DNA of 64,000 bases from Trebonia sp963777905 (GCA_963777905.1 CAVZSM010000001.1:280669-344668); one strand, 5' to 3'; counted from the first letter of the stretch, positions 47,905-58,543 are shown. Notes: generated by a model not told the origin, from the sequence alone. A program made the numbers and translations.

Positions 47905-48513
47905 GCCGGAGTGATGCCTTGGTCCCCGAGGCTCAGCTCGCGGACGTCGTTACGGCACTCTATGACGACGCTCAGGCGAAGGACTGGACGCATCTCTCGC
48001 CAGGTGACCGGAGCCGTTCCTACAGCGCGTGGGTAGAGGACGAGCGCGTGGGAGGCGTCCTGACGAAGTACATGACGCCTGAAGCGGCTCGGGCCTGGAT
48101 CAAGGACGGCCCGATGAAGGAGTACGGCCGTGCGCTCCGCGGGGCGGGGCGCTATGCCCGCTTCGGTCGCTCGGGCGGGACGACGGCCGAGGACATTATC
48201 AAAGCAGCGCTCGGAGAGGACTGGTCAGTGGTCGCGGGCACGGCGGGCGTCAAGCCCTTTCATGCGATGGCCGTGAGTCGAACTGGGCAAGCCCGCCTAC
48301 GTCGCTTGGGGTGAGAGCCGGAACTTTAAGAACCTCATCTGGGCCGCGCTGCGCGCCTGTGTCGAGTCCGCTGCTGCTGGTCATGTAGTCGTTACCGAGC
48401 CGCCGGGAGTCACGACGCCGCGCAATGTCGCGTACTTGCAGAAGGCCATTGCCGCGCGGTGCGGCCTGTCGATTCACTACGTCCGTGAGAAGCTCGGAAG
48501 CCGGAAATCATGA
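47901..48513 (+). CDS. Small protein of restriction operon, frameshifted
   Basis: ATG 47901 overlaps the helicase stop. The first 130 residues (TKYMTPEAARAWIKDGPM, FGRSGGTTAEDIIKAALG) continue after a shift near 48,278 as GKPAYVAWGESRNFKNLIW and RNVAYLQKAIAARCGLSIH, ending at 48,513, where the stop overlaps the methylase start. The total is about 203 residues. No known domain is recognised. Its fixed place in the operon suggests a specificity, accessory or immunity role. Confidence 0.7.
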
Positions 48514-49781
48514 CGGCGATCCCCAAATTCAACTCGGTCGAGTTGTTCGCCGGCGGAGGCGGACTGGCACTCGGCATGCGCCGAGCAGGCTTCACACATG
48601 AGGCGCTTGTGGAGTGGTGGGCGCCGGCCGCCAAGGTCCTTCGGCATAACGCCAAGCTCAACTCGAAGCTATGGCCGGATGACCGCGTCTTCGAGAAGGA
48701 CGCGAGGAAGGTCTCCGGGGAACTTGGTGAGATTGGCGCGGTCGGCCTCGTCGCAGGGGGCCCACCGTGCCAGCCGTTCTCGCTCGCTGGGGCGCACGCT
48801 GGTCACTCCGATGAGCGCAACATGTTCCCCGCGGCGCTTGCGATCATCCGGCAGCTCATGCCGGAGTTCGTGGTCTTCGAGAACGTGCCGGGCCTGAACA
48901 GGCCCTCCTTCGCGCCCTACCTCGACTATGTCCGCGACCAACTTAGGCGTCCCGGCATCCCGCCGAGAGACGATGAGTTTTGGAACGAGCACCACGCCCG
49001 CATCAGGGCAAGCGGTGTCGCTGATCTTTACTGCGTCTACCAGGAGGAAATCGACGCAGCTGACCTCGGGGTAGCCCAGAACCGCCACCGCATCTTCCTG
49101 GTCGCCATCCGAGCAGACGTGGCGGGCACTGGCGCATGGAACGGCATCACGCGCACCCACAGCCGTGACGTACTCCTATCGGAACAGTGGATAACTGGGA
49201 CGTACTGGGAGCGGCATGGCATTAAAAAGCCGGATGCGGTACCGGATCGGCTCCGCGCCCAGATTGGCCGGATTAAAAAGACCGACCGTCCCTCCAACCT
49301 CCGGCCCTGGCGGACCTTGCGCGATCTGCTGGTCAATGTTCCCGAGCCCGGCAAAGAAGTCGCACCGGACGGCTGGCCGAATCACATAGCGATTCCAGGG
49401 GCGCGAACCTACAAGAAGCACAACGGCAGCCCGCTGGACGAGCCGAGCAAGACCATCAAAGCCGGCGTCCACGGAGTGGCCGGGGGCGAGGGAATGTTGC
49501 GCGAGTTGGATGGCAGCGTGCGTTACCTCAGCATCCGCGAGGCCGCACTCGTTCAAGGGTTCCCACGAGACTACGAGTTCCCCGGCGTGCGCAGCAGAGT
49601 CATGGGCGTGATAGGCAACGCAGTTGCAGTGGACGTAGCGGCGGAAGTGGGTAAGTCGCTGATCAGCTTGCGAGCGGAGCAGGCGAGCACTGTGACAGCC
49701 GAGGTCTCGCAAGAGGCGCTCGAAGCAATCGAATCCGAGCAGTCACGCGACGTAGCATCCCCGGTCTCAGTGGTGGTGTAG
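48510..49781 (+). CDS. dcm: DNA (cytosine-5-)-methyltransferase
   Basis: The 423-residue protein has all key C5-methylase motifs: I (ELFAGGGGLALGMRRAG, residues 11-27), IV with the catalytic cysteine (GGPPCQPFSLAG, Cys87), VI (FENVPGL, 123-129), VIII (QNRHRIFLVAIR), IX (REAALVQGFPRDYEF) and X (VIGNAVAVDVA). A target-recognition region lies between VIII and IX. It would protect host DNA from the Mrr-helicase and Vsr nucleases of the same operon. The frame is intact. The recognition sequence cannot be told from the protein. Confidence 0.95.
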   Translation: MTAIPKFNSVELFAGGGGLALGMRRAGFTHEALVEWWAPAAKVLRHNAKLNSKLWPDDRVFEKDARKVSGELGEIGAVGLVAGGPPCQPFSLAGAHAGHSDERNMFPAALAIIRQLMPEFVVFENVPGLNRPSFAPYLDYVRDQLRRPGIPPRDDEFWNEHHARIRASGVADLYCVYQEEIDAADLGVAQNRHRIFLVAIRADVAGTGAWNGITRTHSRDVLLSEQWITGTYWERHGIKKPDAVPDRLRAQIGRIKKTDRPSNLRPWRTLRDLLVNVPEPGKEVAPDGWPNHIAIPGARTYKKHNGSPLDEPSKTIKAGVHGVAGGEGMLRELDGSVRYLSIREAALVQGFPRDYEFPGVRSRVMGVIGNAVAVDVAAEVGKSLISLRAEQASTVTAEVSQEALEAIESEQSRDVASPVSVVV

Positions 49782-49812
49782 CAGGCCACTGCTTACGCCT
49801 GAGGCGGCCAGC

Positions 49813-50298
49813 ATGGTCAGCGCCTACGATGCAGTCATGCAGTCGGAGTCGTGGGCATCGAGTCCTGCAGTGCGTAAGGTGATGCAGTCAAACCGGGGCC
49901 GTGACACGAGCATCGAGTGGGCTGTGCGGCGGCTTACTCACGCACGCGGGATGCGGTATCGAGTCAATGCGCGACCCGAACGAGACATCCGGCGCACCGC
50001 AGACATGGTGTTCGCAAGGCCTAGAGTGGCTGTCTTCATCGATGGCTGCTTCTGGCATGGATGCGAGGCACATTACCGACGCCCGACCTTGAACGTGGAC
50101 TACTGGGCCGGAAGGGTCGCACACAACCGGGCTCGTGACCAAGAGACCAATCGTCTGCTCGAAGAGCGGGGTTGGACGGTTCTGAGGTTCTGGGAGCATG
50201 AGCCGCCGACCGAGGTTGCCGACGCCATCGAACGAGTCGTTCGCGCTACCCCGGCCGTCGGGGCAAGCGCGTCTACTGCTGCTAGCGATCTTCAGTAG
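49813..50298 (+). CDS. vsr: Vsr-type mismatch / restriction endonuclease, 3' end fused to transposon
   Basis: Vsr motifs are complete: VMQSNRGRDTSIEWAVRR, RRTADMVFARPRVAVFIDG (active-site Asp64), GCFWHGCEAHYR and GWTVLRFWEHE. In E. coli Vsr nicks T:G mismatches made by Dcm deamination; in MORC-type operons it is predicted to be the restriction nuclease. ATG 49837 is an alternative start. The last four codons and the stop (SDLQ-stop) are supplied by the terminal repeat of the element inserted at 50,283. The active domain is untouched. It follows the methylase after 31 bases. Confidence 0.9.
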   Translation: MVSAYDAVMQSESWASSPAVRKVMQSNRGRDTSIEWAVRRLTHARGMRYRVNARPERDIRRTADMVFARPRVAVFIDGCFWHGCEAHYRRPTLNVDYWAGRVAHNRARDQETNRLLEERGWTVLRFWEHEPPTEVADAIERVVRATPAVGASASTAASDLQ

Positions 50299-50458
50299 CG
50301 GGGGTTACTGAGCCTGGCCACCTCCGGGAGCGCGCTGCTGAGAACGTGTGGTGTGCTCCACTGCCGTGGTGGCAGAATGTCTGCTACTGCATTTGGCCGC
50401 ACCTCGCGAGCGGGTAATGGGATTGAGTCGGTGGTCGGCCAGAATCGGAGACGGGGCG

Positions 50459-50833
50459 ATGGGGAAATCTGACGAATTGGTTTTGCAGGTGTGCGCCGAC
50501 TCGGAAGATGACGCTGAGGACTTGTTGGATCTGGCAGGGTTGTTGCGCGGCGAGCTCCTCGAGCTGGATGTTTCCGCCATCGACCTCCTTGCGGACGGTG
50601 ACGTGCCACCGGGCGCGAAGGGTGCAGCCGCCGTCGCTGGCTGGCTGGCGGTGCAACTGGGGCCCGAGGCGCTGAAGTCGGTGCTGGCCAAGGTGGCCGA
50701 GTGGGCGACCCGTAATAACCGCAAGGTGAAAATCACCTTGGACGGCGACACCTTGGAAGTGGAGGGGGTCACCCAGGAGGAGCAGGCGAGGATCATCGAT
50801 GGCTGGCTCGCCCGGCACCCGGCCGTCTCCTGA
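50459..50833 (+). CDS. Effector-associated constant component EACC1 protein
   Basis: ATG 50459 follows GGAG at eight bases; the frame extends upstream without another good start. The 124-residue protein has an N-terminal strand-helix part (ELVLQVCADSEDDAEDLLDL), a predicted small helical segment (AVAGWLAVQLGPEALKSVL) and the signature end KVKITLDGDTLEVEGVTQEE followed by QARIIDGWL. This matches the EACC1 family described by Aravind and colleagues as a constant partner of variable effectors in actinobacterial conflict systems. Its end overlaps the caspase start by 35 bases, so translation is probably coupled. Confidence 0.8.
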   Translation: MGKSDELVLQVCADSEDDAEDLLDLAGLLRGELLELDVSAIDLLADGDVPPGAKGAAAVAGWLAVQLGPEALKSVLAKVAEWATRNNRKVKITLDGDTLEVEGVTQEEQARIIDGWLARHPAVS

Positions 50834-51536
50834 GCTGCCGCCGGGGCCGCGCGCGGCCCTGGTTGTCGCAGTTACCAGGTATCAGGATCAGGGGCTGCGG
50901 CAGCTGCGCGCCCCGGCTGAGGATGCGCAGGCCCTGGCCGATGTCCTCGGCGACCCGGGAATCGGCGCTTTCTCCGTTACCACGGTGATTAACGCTGGCG
51001 AAGGGGAAGCGCGGCGGAAGATCGACGCATTCTTGTCCGGCCGCAGTCCCGGGGACCTGGTGCTGGTGTATCTGTCCTGCCACGGCGTGCTAGACCGGCG
51101 CAATCGGCTTTTCTTCGCTGCCGCAGAACACCGTCAAGGGCCAGCTCAGCAGCACCGGCATTTCGTCTGCGTGGCTGCTGGAGCAGCTGGAGGAATGCCG
51201 GGCGCGTCGGCGGGTGCTGATATTGGACTGCTGCTTCAGCGGCGCATTCGCGCACGGCAGCAAGGGGGAGGCCGACCTGGATCTGGAGCGGCGGCTGAAC
51301 GGGCACGGACGGGGCCAGGCGGTCCTGACCGCCTCCCGTGCCGGCGAGTACTCCTTCGAGGGCGATGCCCTGCTCGACGCGCCGAGGTCCGGCTCGGTCT
51401 TCACCGCCGGCCTGGTGGAAGGGTTGCGCACAGGGGCCGCCGACGCTGGCGGTGACGGGTTCGTCAGCGTGGACGAGGCTTACCAATACGCCTACAGCTA
51501 CGTCGCGTCCCGGGGTGCGAGCCAGACCCCGCAGCG

Positions 51537-53216
<1,680 letters not shown>

Positions 53217-53264
53217 AGGGGCTGACAGCGGTGCGACTGCCGCCACTCTGTTCCAGTGCCTTCA

Positions 53265-53552
53265 TCAACGTTTCCGTTTAACCAGCAAGCTTGTAACCGC
53301 CGCCATAACCTGGCTGAGCTGGGTAGATTCGCCGGATCGGGCGGGTTTGGACACGTATTGGAGGGTGGCCGAGATTGCGTCGGCGGCCAGCGCCCGGCGC
53401 CACTGGTTCGCCGACATCCGCGACACTCGGAACCGCTTCGCGACCTGCCGGTCGCTGGCGTCGGCCTCGATCATCTCGGCGGCGGCCAGCAGCACCTACT
53501 CCCGGCGGGCCCGGTCCGCCGCGGTCAGCCCGCCGCCATCGGGATACCCCAT
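53265..53552 (-). pseudogene. IS630-like transposase, 5' fragment with stop
   Basis: From ATG 53552 (MGYPDGGGLTAADRARRE) a TAG interrupts, then ASDRQVAKRFRVSRMSANQW matches the HTH of the transposase at 29.7 kb. The frame then leaves homology after about 65 codons. It marks the transposase gene into which the cargo was placed. Confidence 0.8.
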
Positions 53553-53711
53553 CTCTGGCATAGCGCGCCGCGCGCCGGGTGACCAGGCTCAGTAACCTCC
53601 GCTATTGAAGATCGTTAGACACGGCAATCTGCTGGGGTAAGAACGCTGAGCCTGCCGCACCACGGGTAATGGGGATTAGGCACCCCGTCCGGCCAGGTTG
53701 TCACGACCGTA

Positions 53712-53960
53712 CTACTTACCTGCGTACTTCTTAGGTGGCTCGGAAGGGTAGGGCGATCTGACTGATTCGTCCAGAAGGATCATCCGCACCGTTCCCACGT
53801 CATAGCCTGCGATCTCGTCGTGGCCGTTCCCGGTGAGATTGCCCGCAATCTCCTCGATGCGCTCGGCTGTCGCAGTGTCATCGGTGACGGGGAGGTTGTT
53901 GCAGCTAATCGTGGCGCGGACGTACCGGCTAAGATTCCACGATGGGCTGCTCACGGCCAT
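53712..53960 (-). CDS. Small hypothetical protein
   Basis: ATG 53960 follows GAGAGGAG at six bases and gives 82 residues (MAVSSPSWNLSRYVRAT, ERIEEIAGNLTGNGHDEI). No family was recognised. It is the first gene past the cargo element and has the base composition of the following regulator genes. Confidence 0.55.
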   Translation of the reverse strand: MAVSSPSWNLSRYVRATISCNNLPVTDDTATAERIEEIAGNLTGNGHDEIAGYDVGTVRMILLDESVRSPYPSEPPKKYAGK

Positions 53961-54080
53961 TCCGGCTCCTCTCTCGCGGAATCGTGCAGCGTCAGTTCCG
54001 TACATCAGCGTAGTCCACGCAGACAGGACTCTAAGGGCCGATTGACCTGCGGTTCGCATTTGGCTGCGGAGGCCGCTTGG

Positions 54081-54350
54081 TCACAGGACCGCCTGCCAGG
54101 TGACGCTGTACGGGCTAAAGGTTCCGGGGCAGCTGACGTACCGGTTCGCGGCGAGCATCGCCAGCGCGCTCCATGCGACCCTGAGCGATACCCCGTGCTC
54201 GCGCGCCAGGTCGGCCGCGGGGAGGGTATCGCCGCGCTGGTACTGGCCGGATTCGATCTTGTCGCGGAGGATGCGGGCGAGCTTGACGTACTGGGGCGTG
54301 TAGTCGGCGTCGATGTCGTGGAGCATCGGCAGGTCTGAGATGTCCGCCAT
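54081..54350 (-). CDS. GntR-type winged-helix regulator, short
   Basis: An 89-residue protein made almost wholly of a GntR DNA-binding domain (YTPQYVKLARILRDKI, GDTLPAADLAREHGVSLRVA). It lacks an effector domain. Its GGAGGGG site overlaps the end of the preceding ATPase gene, so the two are co-transcribed. Such small GntR proteins are frequent regulators on actinomycete conjugative elements. Confidence 0.8.
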   Translation of the reverse strand: MADISDLPMLHDIDADYTPQYVKLARILRDKIESGQYQRGDTLPAADLAREHGVSLRVAWSALAMLAANRYVSCPGTFSPYSVTWQAVL

Positions 54351-54356
54351 GGCCGG

Positions 54357-54776
54357 TTACCCCTCCTTCACGATCACCGCGTAGACCGCTTTGCCGCCGG
54401 GTTCGGGGCGCCATCCCCAGTGGTCCGACAGTGCCTCCACCACTTGCAGGCCACGTCCCCGCTCGCTGGTAGCTGATGTCTCGCGCATGACCGGGCCTTC
54501 CGGCGAGGAGTCCGTCACGATGACGCCGAGGGCCACCTGGTCCCAGACGTGGGCGAGTGTTACCCCGATCGTCTCCGCAGGGTCCTCGCCGACGTGCCGT
54601 ATCGCGTTGGTGACCAGCTCAGACGTGATCATCACAGCGACATCCGCGTACTCGCCCAGCCCGTGGAAGCCCAGCGCGGCCCGGACGTGAAAGCGTGCTA
54701 TCCGCACCGATTCCGGAATGCTGGGCAGCACGAGGGAGATCATCTGCTGATCGACTGCTACCGCTGTCTCTGACAT
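54357..54776 (-). CDS. Anti-sigma-type ATP-binding protein (RsbW/SpoIIAB-like HATPase)
   Basis: From ATG 54776 the 139-residue protein shows the HATPase_c_2 pattern: ITSELVTNAIRH (N box), VIVTDSSPEGP (G1-like) and GRGLQVVEALSDHWGWR (G2). Actinomycetes have many such stand-alone serine-kinase-like proteins, usually binding anti-sigma antagonists or sigma factors. It precedes a GntR gene by six bases. Confidence 0.85.
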   Translation of the reverse strand: MSETAVAVDQQMISLVLPSIPESVRIARFHVRAALGFHGLGEYADVAVMITSELVTNAIRHVGEDPAETIGVTLAHVWDQVALGVIVTDSSPEGPVMRETSATSERGRGLQVVEALSDHWGWRPEPGGKAVYAVIVKEG

Positions 54777-54900
54777 GGGCTTGCGCCCCCTTTCGTGCCT
54801 GCGTGGTGGCAGCCTGCACGGCCGGGCAGCAGATCGGTAGACAACTCGAGCCGCATGGCAAATGGCGGTCGGACTTGGCAAGCCTGCCGGCGTGAATGCG

Positions 54901-54936
54901 AACGGGGTGCCTTCCGGGCTCGAGAGGCACCCCGTT
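54901..54936. terminator. Perfect 12-bp stem hairpin
   Basis: AACGGGGTGCCT and AGGCACCCCGTT are exact reverse complements around a 12-base loop. It lies 30 bases past the stop of the leftward DUF397 gene and probably ends the regulator operon. Confidence 0.7.
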
Positions 54937-54965
54937 GCGGGCTGGTCTCGGCTGCGAGCTTCGGC

Positions 54966-55133
54966 TTACTTGATAGTCGAGAGGAACGATCGCCAGGCGT
55001 CAGCGGTGAAGGTCAGCACGGGGCCGGTTCGGTCGGTGGTGTCGCGGACCAGCACGACCCCGGCTGCGGCTACTTCTACGCATTCCCCGCCGTTGTCGCC
55101 TGAGTAGCGGCTCTTGCGCCAGTCGCTTTCCAT
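54966..55133 (-). CDS. DUF397 domain protein, short
   Basis: A 55-residue protein from ATG 55133 (MESDWRKSRYSGDNGGECVE, then VVLVRDTTDR and WRSFLSTIK). It has the complete DUF397 pattern. It overlaps the end of the HTH/DUF5753 regulator by 58 bases in another frame, so translation is probably coupled. Confidence 0.85.
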   Translation of the reverse strand: MESDWRKSRYSGDNGGECVEVAAAGVVLVRDTTDRTGPVLTFTADAWRSFLSTIK

Positions 55134-55909
55134 TCCTCGCACATCCGCTCTATCAAGGTCAGGGACTCCGAAGCCCGGAGCGCCTCGTTCCTGAGCGTAT
55201 CGAAGCGGGTGAGCAGACCGGCAATGATTTCAGCGTCTTCGAACACCTGACCGGCGACCGCGGTTTCCACGTACGCGGCGCGCTCGGTGAGCGCGAAGCC
55301 GCCGAGCAGGCCAGCGTGGGCGATGTTGGGTACGACCTGGATCGTGACGTTTGGCAGGCGCGCGACGCCGGCAAGGTGGGCGAGCTGCGCGGCCATGAGT
55401 TCCGGCGAGCCGACATTGCGGCGCAGCGCGGCTTCGTCTACCAGGAACCACGCAGCGGGCGGGTCGTCGCGCGTCAAGGTTTCCTGGCGTGCCAGTCGCG
55501 CGGCCAGGCGCGCGTTCACCTGGTCATCGGTCACGCCCGGGTTGACGCCCAGGATCGCGCGGGCGTAGTCCTCGGTTTGCAGTAGTCCGGACAAGACGCC
55601 TGGCTGCCAGATCCGCAGGGTCGCGGCGTTCTGCTCGTGCTCGACCCAGCTGCGGAACCATGGCGGGGTGGCGATCCATGTGCGGGACTCGGCGTAGAAC
55701 TCGCCGAACCAGCCGTCGCGCTCGGGGAACACCCGGTCACACATCTGCGCGAACAGCTCTGTTGGTGGGCGCTTGCCGTTCTCGATGCGGGATATCTGAC
55801 CCGGGTCGTAGCCGATGCGCTGCCCGAACTCGGCAAGCGTCCACCCGGCTGCGCTGCCGTGCTCTGCGGACTTGCCGTCCGAAGTACAGGACAGGGTTGC
55901 TCGTGCCAT
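55076..55909 (-). CDS. HTH-XRE / DUF5753 transcriptional regulator
   Basis: A 277-residue regulator with HTH (GWTLAEFGQRIGYDPGQIS, RIENGKRPPTELF) and DUF5753 (QPGVLSGLLQTEDYARAIL, NVTIQVVPNIAHAGLLGGF). It forms the second HTH/DUF397 pair in the window. The first 20 residues differ from the usual start of the family, perhaps from a local change. It diverges from a GntR gene across about 170 bases. Confidence 0.9.
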   Translation of the reverse strand: MARATLSCTSDGKSAEHGSAAGWTLAEFGQRIGYDPGQISRIENGKRPPTELFAQMCDRVFPERDGWFGEFYAESRTWIATPPWFRSWVEHEQNAATLRIWQPGVLSGLLQTEDYARAILGVNPGVTDDQVNARLAARLARQETLTRDDPPAAWFLVDEAALRRNVGSPELMAAQLAHLAGVARLPNVTIQVVPNIAHAGLLGGFALTERAAYVETAVAGQVFEDAEIIAGLLTRFDTLRNEALRASESLTLIERMCEEWKATGARAATQATTAGNA

Positions 55910-56082
55910 CAGTCATCGCTGAACTCCTCCCGGCACGCGGGCCAGGCGCGAGACTCGCGGCGAAGTGCCGACAAGCGCAGACCAGCCGGCAGGGTCGCGG
56001 GAAACGGGCGTCTGAGCGACCGAACGACCCTGCCGGGCGCGCAGCAGCCTACGTCAACTCGTATCTACTCGTCTACATACGT

Positions 56083-56379
56083 ATGGACGTTAACTATGAG
56101 ACAATTAGATTTGTCTATGTGGCTGATGACCGGATTGATCCGATTGCCCCGCTTCCGCCCTACCGGCAGATCGCGGACATCCTGCGGCGTCGCATCGAGT
56201 CCGGCCAGTACCAGCCCGATACGCGCATCCCGACCGAGAGCGAACTCGTCGAGGCGTTCGAGGTTGCCCGGACCACGGCGCGGCGGGCGATCGCTGTGCT
56301 GCGCGACGAAGGGCTCATCTACACCGTTCCGCAGCGCGGCAGCTACGTTGCGCGCCGGTCCTCCGCGTCTAACCGGTGA
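56083..56379 (+). CDS. GntR-type regulator (KorSA-like)
   Basis: ATG 56083 gives 98 residues; GTG 56119 is an alternative that would begin VADDRIDPIAPLPPYRQI. The domain is a complete GntR winged helix (IADILRRRIESGQYQPDTRI, PTESELVEAFEVARTTAR) without an effector domain. In the pSAM2 group of integrative elements a similar protein, KorSA, represses transfer and replication. An AGACAA-N6-TTGTCT palindrome overlaps codons 6-11 and recurs as TTGTCTC motifs near 62.6 kb. Confidence 0.85.
   Translation: MDVNYETIRFVYVADDRIDPIAPLPPYRQIADILRRRIESGQYQPDTRIPTESELVEAFEVARTTARRAIAVLRDEGLIYTVPQRGSYVARRSSASNR
56099..56116. promoter_or_regulatory. Candidate GntR operator
   Basis: AGACAATTAGATTTGTCT is a perfect 6-6-6 inverted repeat. 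If translation starts at GTG 56119 it lies immediately upstream of the gene. The half-site TTGTCT recurs four times at 62,629-62,719. Confidence 0.5.
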
Positions 56380-56480
56380 ACTAATGCCGCCTTGCGCGCG
56401 TATCGTCTTCGTAAGTGACGTTGTCCGGGGGCACTGGACAATCAACAGGCGAGCGACCAAGGGAAACGGGCAGCACGCCA

Positions 56481-56591
56481 ATGGCAGTGACCCCCGCTGT
56501 TGTGCGGGCAATCGGTGATCGCGTCCGCGCACGTCGATACCGGGTTGACGCCTGCGCAAACCGCCTCGCTGGCAGGCGCGCATGCAGGTAG
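56481..56591 (+). CDS. Small 36-residue frame before XRE/TPR regulator
   Basis: The frame (VRAIGDRVRARRYRVDACAN) has a protein-like arginine-rich composition and its stop overlaps the start of the next gene. It may be a short leader peptide or a shortened HTH gene. Only modest support. Confidence 0.35.
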   Translation: MAVTPAVVRAIGDRVRARRYRVDACANRLAGRRACR

Positions 56592-57799
56592 TCGCGACCT
56601 GGACCGGCGCCCGTGCCGATGCACTGCGGCGGGCGCTGCGCATGACCAACGAGTCATACGCCGAGTACCTCGGGCGTTGCGGTCCGCACCGTCGCCTACT
56701 GGCGCCAAAGACCCGAGACGATCCCTCAGCCGGCGATACAGGACACTCTCGACGCGGCCCTTGAGCGCGCCCCAGACCGGGCCAAGGCTCAGTTCGCCGC
56801 GCTGGCAGGCGAAGGCGAGCACAGCGACCAGGCGAGCGGCGACGTGGCAGCCGCTCCTGGTGTCCGCTCAGCGCCACGCGGCCCCGAGTTCGGAGATTCC
56901 GAGTATCTCCAGGCGATCCGGAGTCACATCCATGAGATCGTGGCGCTTGACAACAGATTCGGCGCCGCGGACCTGATCAGGCTCTCGACCAGGTTCTTCC
57001 GCACTCTTCATGACCATCTGGGCGCGGGAACCTATGACCCGAGGCTTGAGCGCGACTTGCACTCCGCCGCGGGGGAACTAGCCGAGGTGGTCGGCTGGCT
57101 CGCCTACGATGCCGAGGCGCACGACCTATGCCGCCGGATGAACCAGGAGTCGCTGTATTTCACGCGCCTGGCCGGCGACAGAACCATCGAGCTGCTTACG
57201 CTGCAGAATTCGAGCATGCATGCCGCGTCCCAGGGCCACCCAAGGGAAGCGCTCCAGATCGCACGCTCGGTTCTCGAGGGGGACTACCGGCTGTCCCCGC
57301 GGCTGAAGGCGCTGTTCCTCACGCGGAAGGCTCGTGCGCTGGCCCAGGGCGGAGACGAAAGCGCTCTTGCTTTGCTGCCCGGAGATCCGGGCACTGTTCC
57401 TGACAGGGTGTGAGCGACGGAGACCCCGCGTGGGCATGGTGGTTCGACCAGCGCGAGCTGGACTGGCATGAGGCCATGGTCCACCGCGACCTCGGGCTTT
57501 CCGGCCGGGCAGTAGATCAGTTCGAGCGGTCGGTGATGGCGATACCGGCCGACGAGATACGGAGCCAGTACGTGCATCGCGCCTACCTGCTGCAAGCGCA
57601 AGTCGATACCGGCGCCTGGGATGCCGCGGAGCAGACAATCCGGCAGCTGATTCCGCTGTCGCGAGAGGTCGCGTCAACGCGCACGGTAGTGCTCCTGCGA
57701 GCCATACCTAGCCAGCTGGCGAGGAACGCGAAGGTTCCCGGCGCTTTTCAAGAGCAGGTAGCGATGCTGAGCGCCGCCCTGGATGAGGCGCCTGTCTGA
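56582..57799 (+). CDS. XRE-type regulator with TPR-like domain, two frameshifts
   Basis: From ATG 56582 the start reads WTGARADALRRALRMTNESY, then after an extra G near 56,673 VAVRTVAYWRQRPETIPQP, a typical Streptomyces XRE-type HTH. A linker leads to a helical domain (YLQAIRSHIHEIVALDNRF, EVVGWLAYDAEAHDL, ALQIARSVLEGDYRL). Another shift near 57,405 leads to DPAWAWWFDQRELDWHEA and TPR-like repeats to 57,799. Such proteins resemble peptide-sensing regulators. Its stop overlaps the rRNA methyltransferase start (TGATG). Confidence 0.8.
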
Positions 57800-58334
57800 T
57801 GCTGAGTGACCGCGAGATCGCCGCTCAGGCAGACCCCCAGCTTGGACAGCACTTCCTGGTGTCGCCAGAGAAGCTAGCGAAGCTGGTATCGGCCGCAGGC
57901 ATCCGTCCCGCAGACGACGTTCTGGAGGTGGGAGCCGGTATCGGCACAGTGGCGAAGGAACTTCCGAGATCTCGGAGCCTGACGCTGGTCGAGCTTGACA
58001 CCGGCTGTCGGTCCATCTCCGGCAGAACGTACCGCACGCAAACATAGTGCAAGGCGACGCGCTAGAGATTATCCGCACGATGCCGTTCGACGTGCTGATC
58101 GGGAATCTCCCGCACGCGGTCACTGAATCTCTGCTCAAGATCTTGCCCGCCTTGTCATTCCGGACAGCCGTCCTGGCGGTCGGGGAGTCAACGGACCTCG
58201 ATCAGCTTGGAGCCGGTTTTGCCTGGTCAGAGGTCACGACAATGACCGGGGACGATTTCCTTCCGCCTCAGTCTGGCGTATCGCGCCTTGTGCGGATAGT
58301 TCCGGCTAGCGGGAAGCGGCAGCCCGCCCGGTAG
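57799..58334 (+). CDS. rRNA adenine dimethyltransferase (KsgA/Erm family), frameshifted
   Basis: The N-terminus reads DPQLGQHFLVSPEKL and VLEVGAGIGTVAKEL (SAM-binding GxGxG). A missing base near 58,003 breaks the frame before HLRQNVPHANIVQGDALEII. Motif IV reads GNLPH where NLPY or NLPF is usual. At about 178 residues it is shorter than KsgA or Erm, lacking the C-terminal helical domain. It may methylate 16S or 23S rRNA; the His replacement could alter activity. It is translationally coupled to the upstream regulator. Confidence 0.75.
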
Positions 58335-58374
58335 CCCCAGCGCCGGCATTTCTAGCGCGCCTGCTCCGCAGGTA

Positions 58375-58456
58375 TTGCATTGCGGTTGCACTATCTTGCA
58401 TTGAATTTGCATGGGCAGCTCGCATGGCTATGGCCGGGATTTGCGCTGCGGTTGCA
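58375..58456. promoter_or_regulatory. Helically phased TTGCA repeats
   Basis: TTGCA occurs at 58,375, 58,386, 58,396, 58,407 and 58,452. The first four are spaced 11, 10 and 11 bases, one helical turn apart, and two copies share the longer form CGGTTGCA. They lie about 90-170 bases before the transfer-type operon at 58,544 in an otherwise gene-free gap, and fit an activator-binding array. Confidence 0.6.
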
Positions 58457-58543
58457 TTACTATTTCATGGGAATTCGGGCTGGTTGCCGGTGGAATCGGA
58501 GACATGGAAAAGAATCCATGACTCCGAAAGAGGTGATGCCCGA

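Noticed and set aside
58375..58456. CRISPR-like array
   Set aside because: The TTGCA repeats are only five bases long and spaced by one helical turn, unlike CRISPR repeats, and no cas gene is present.
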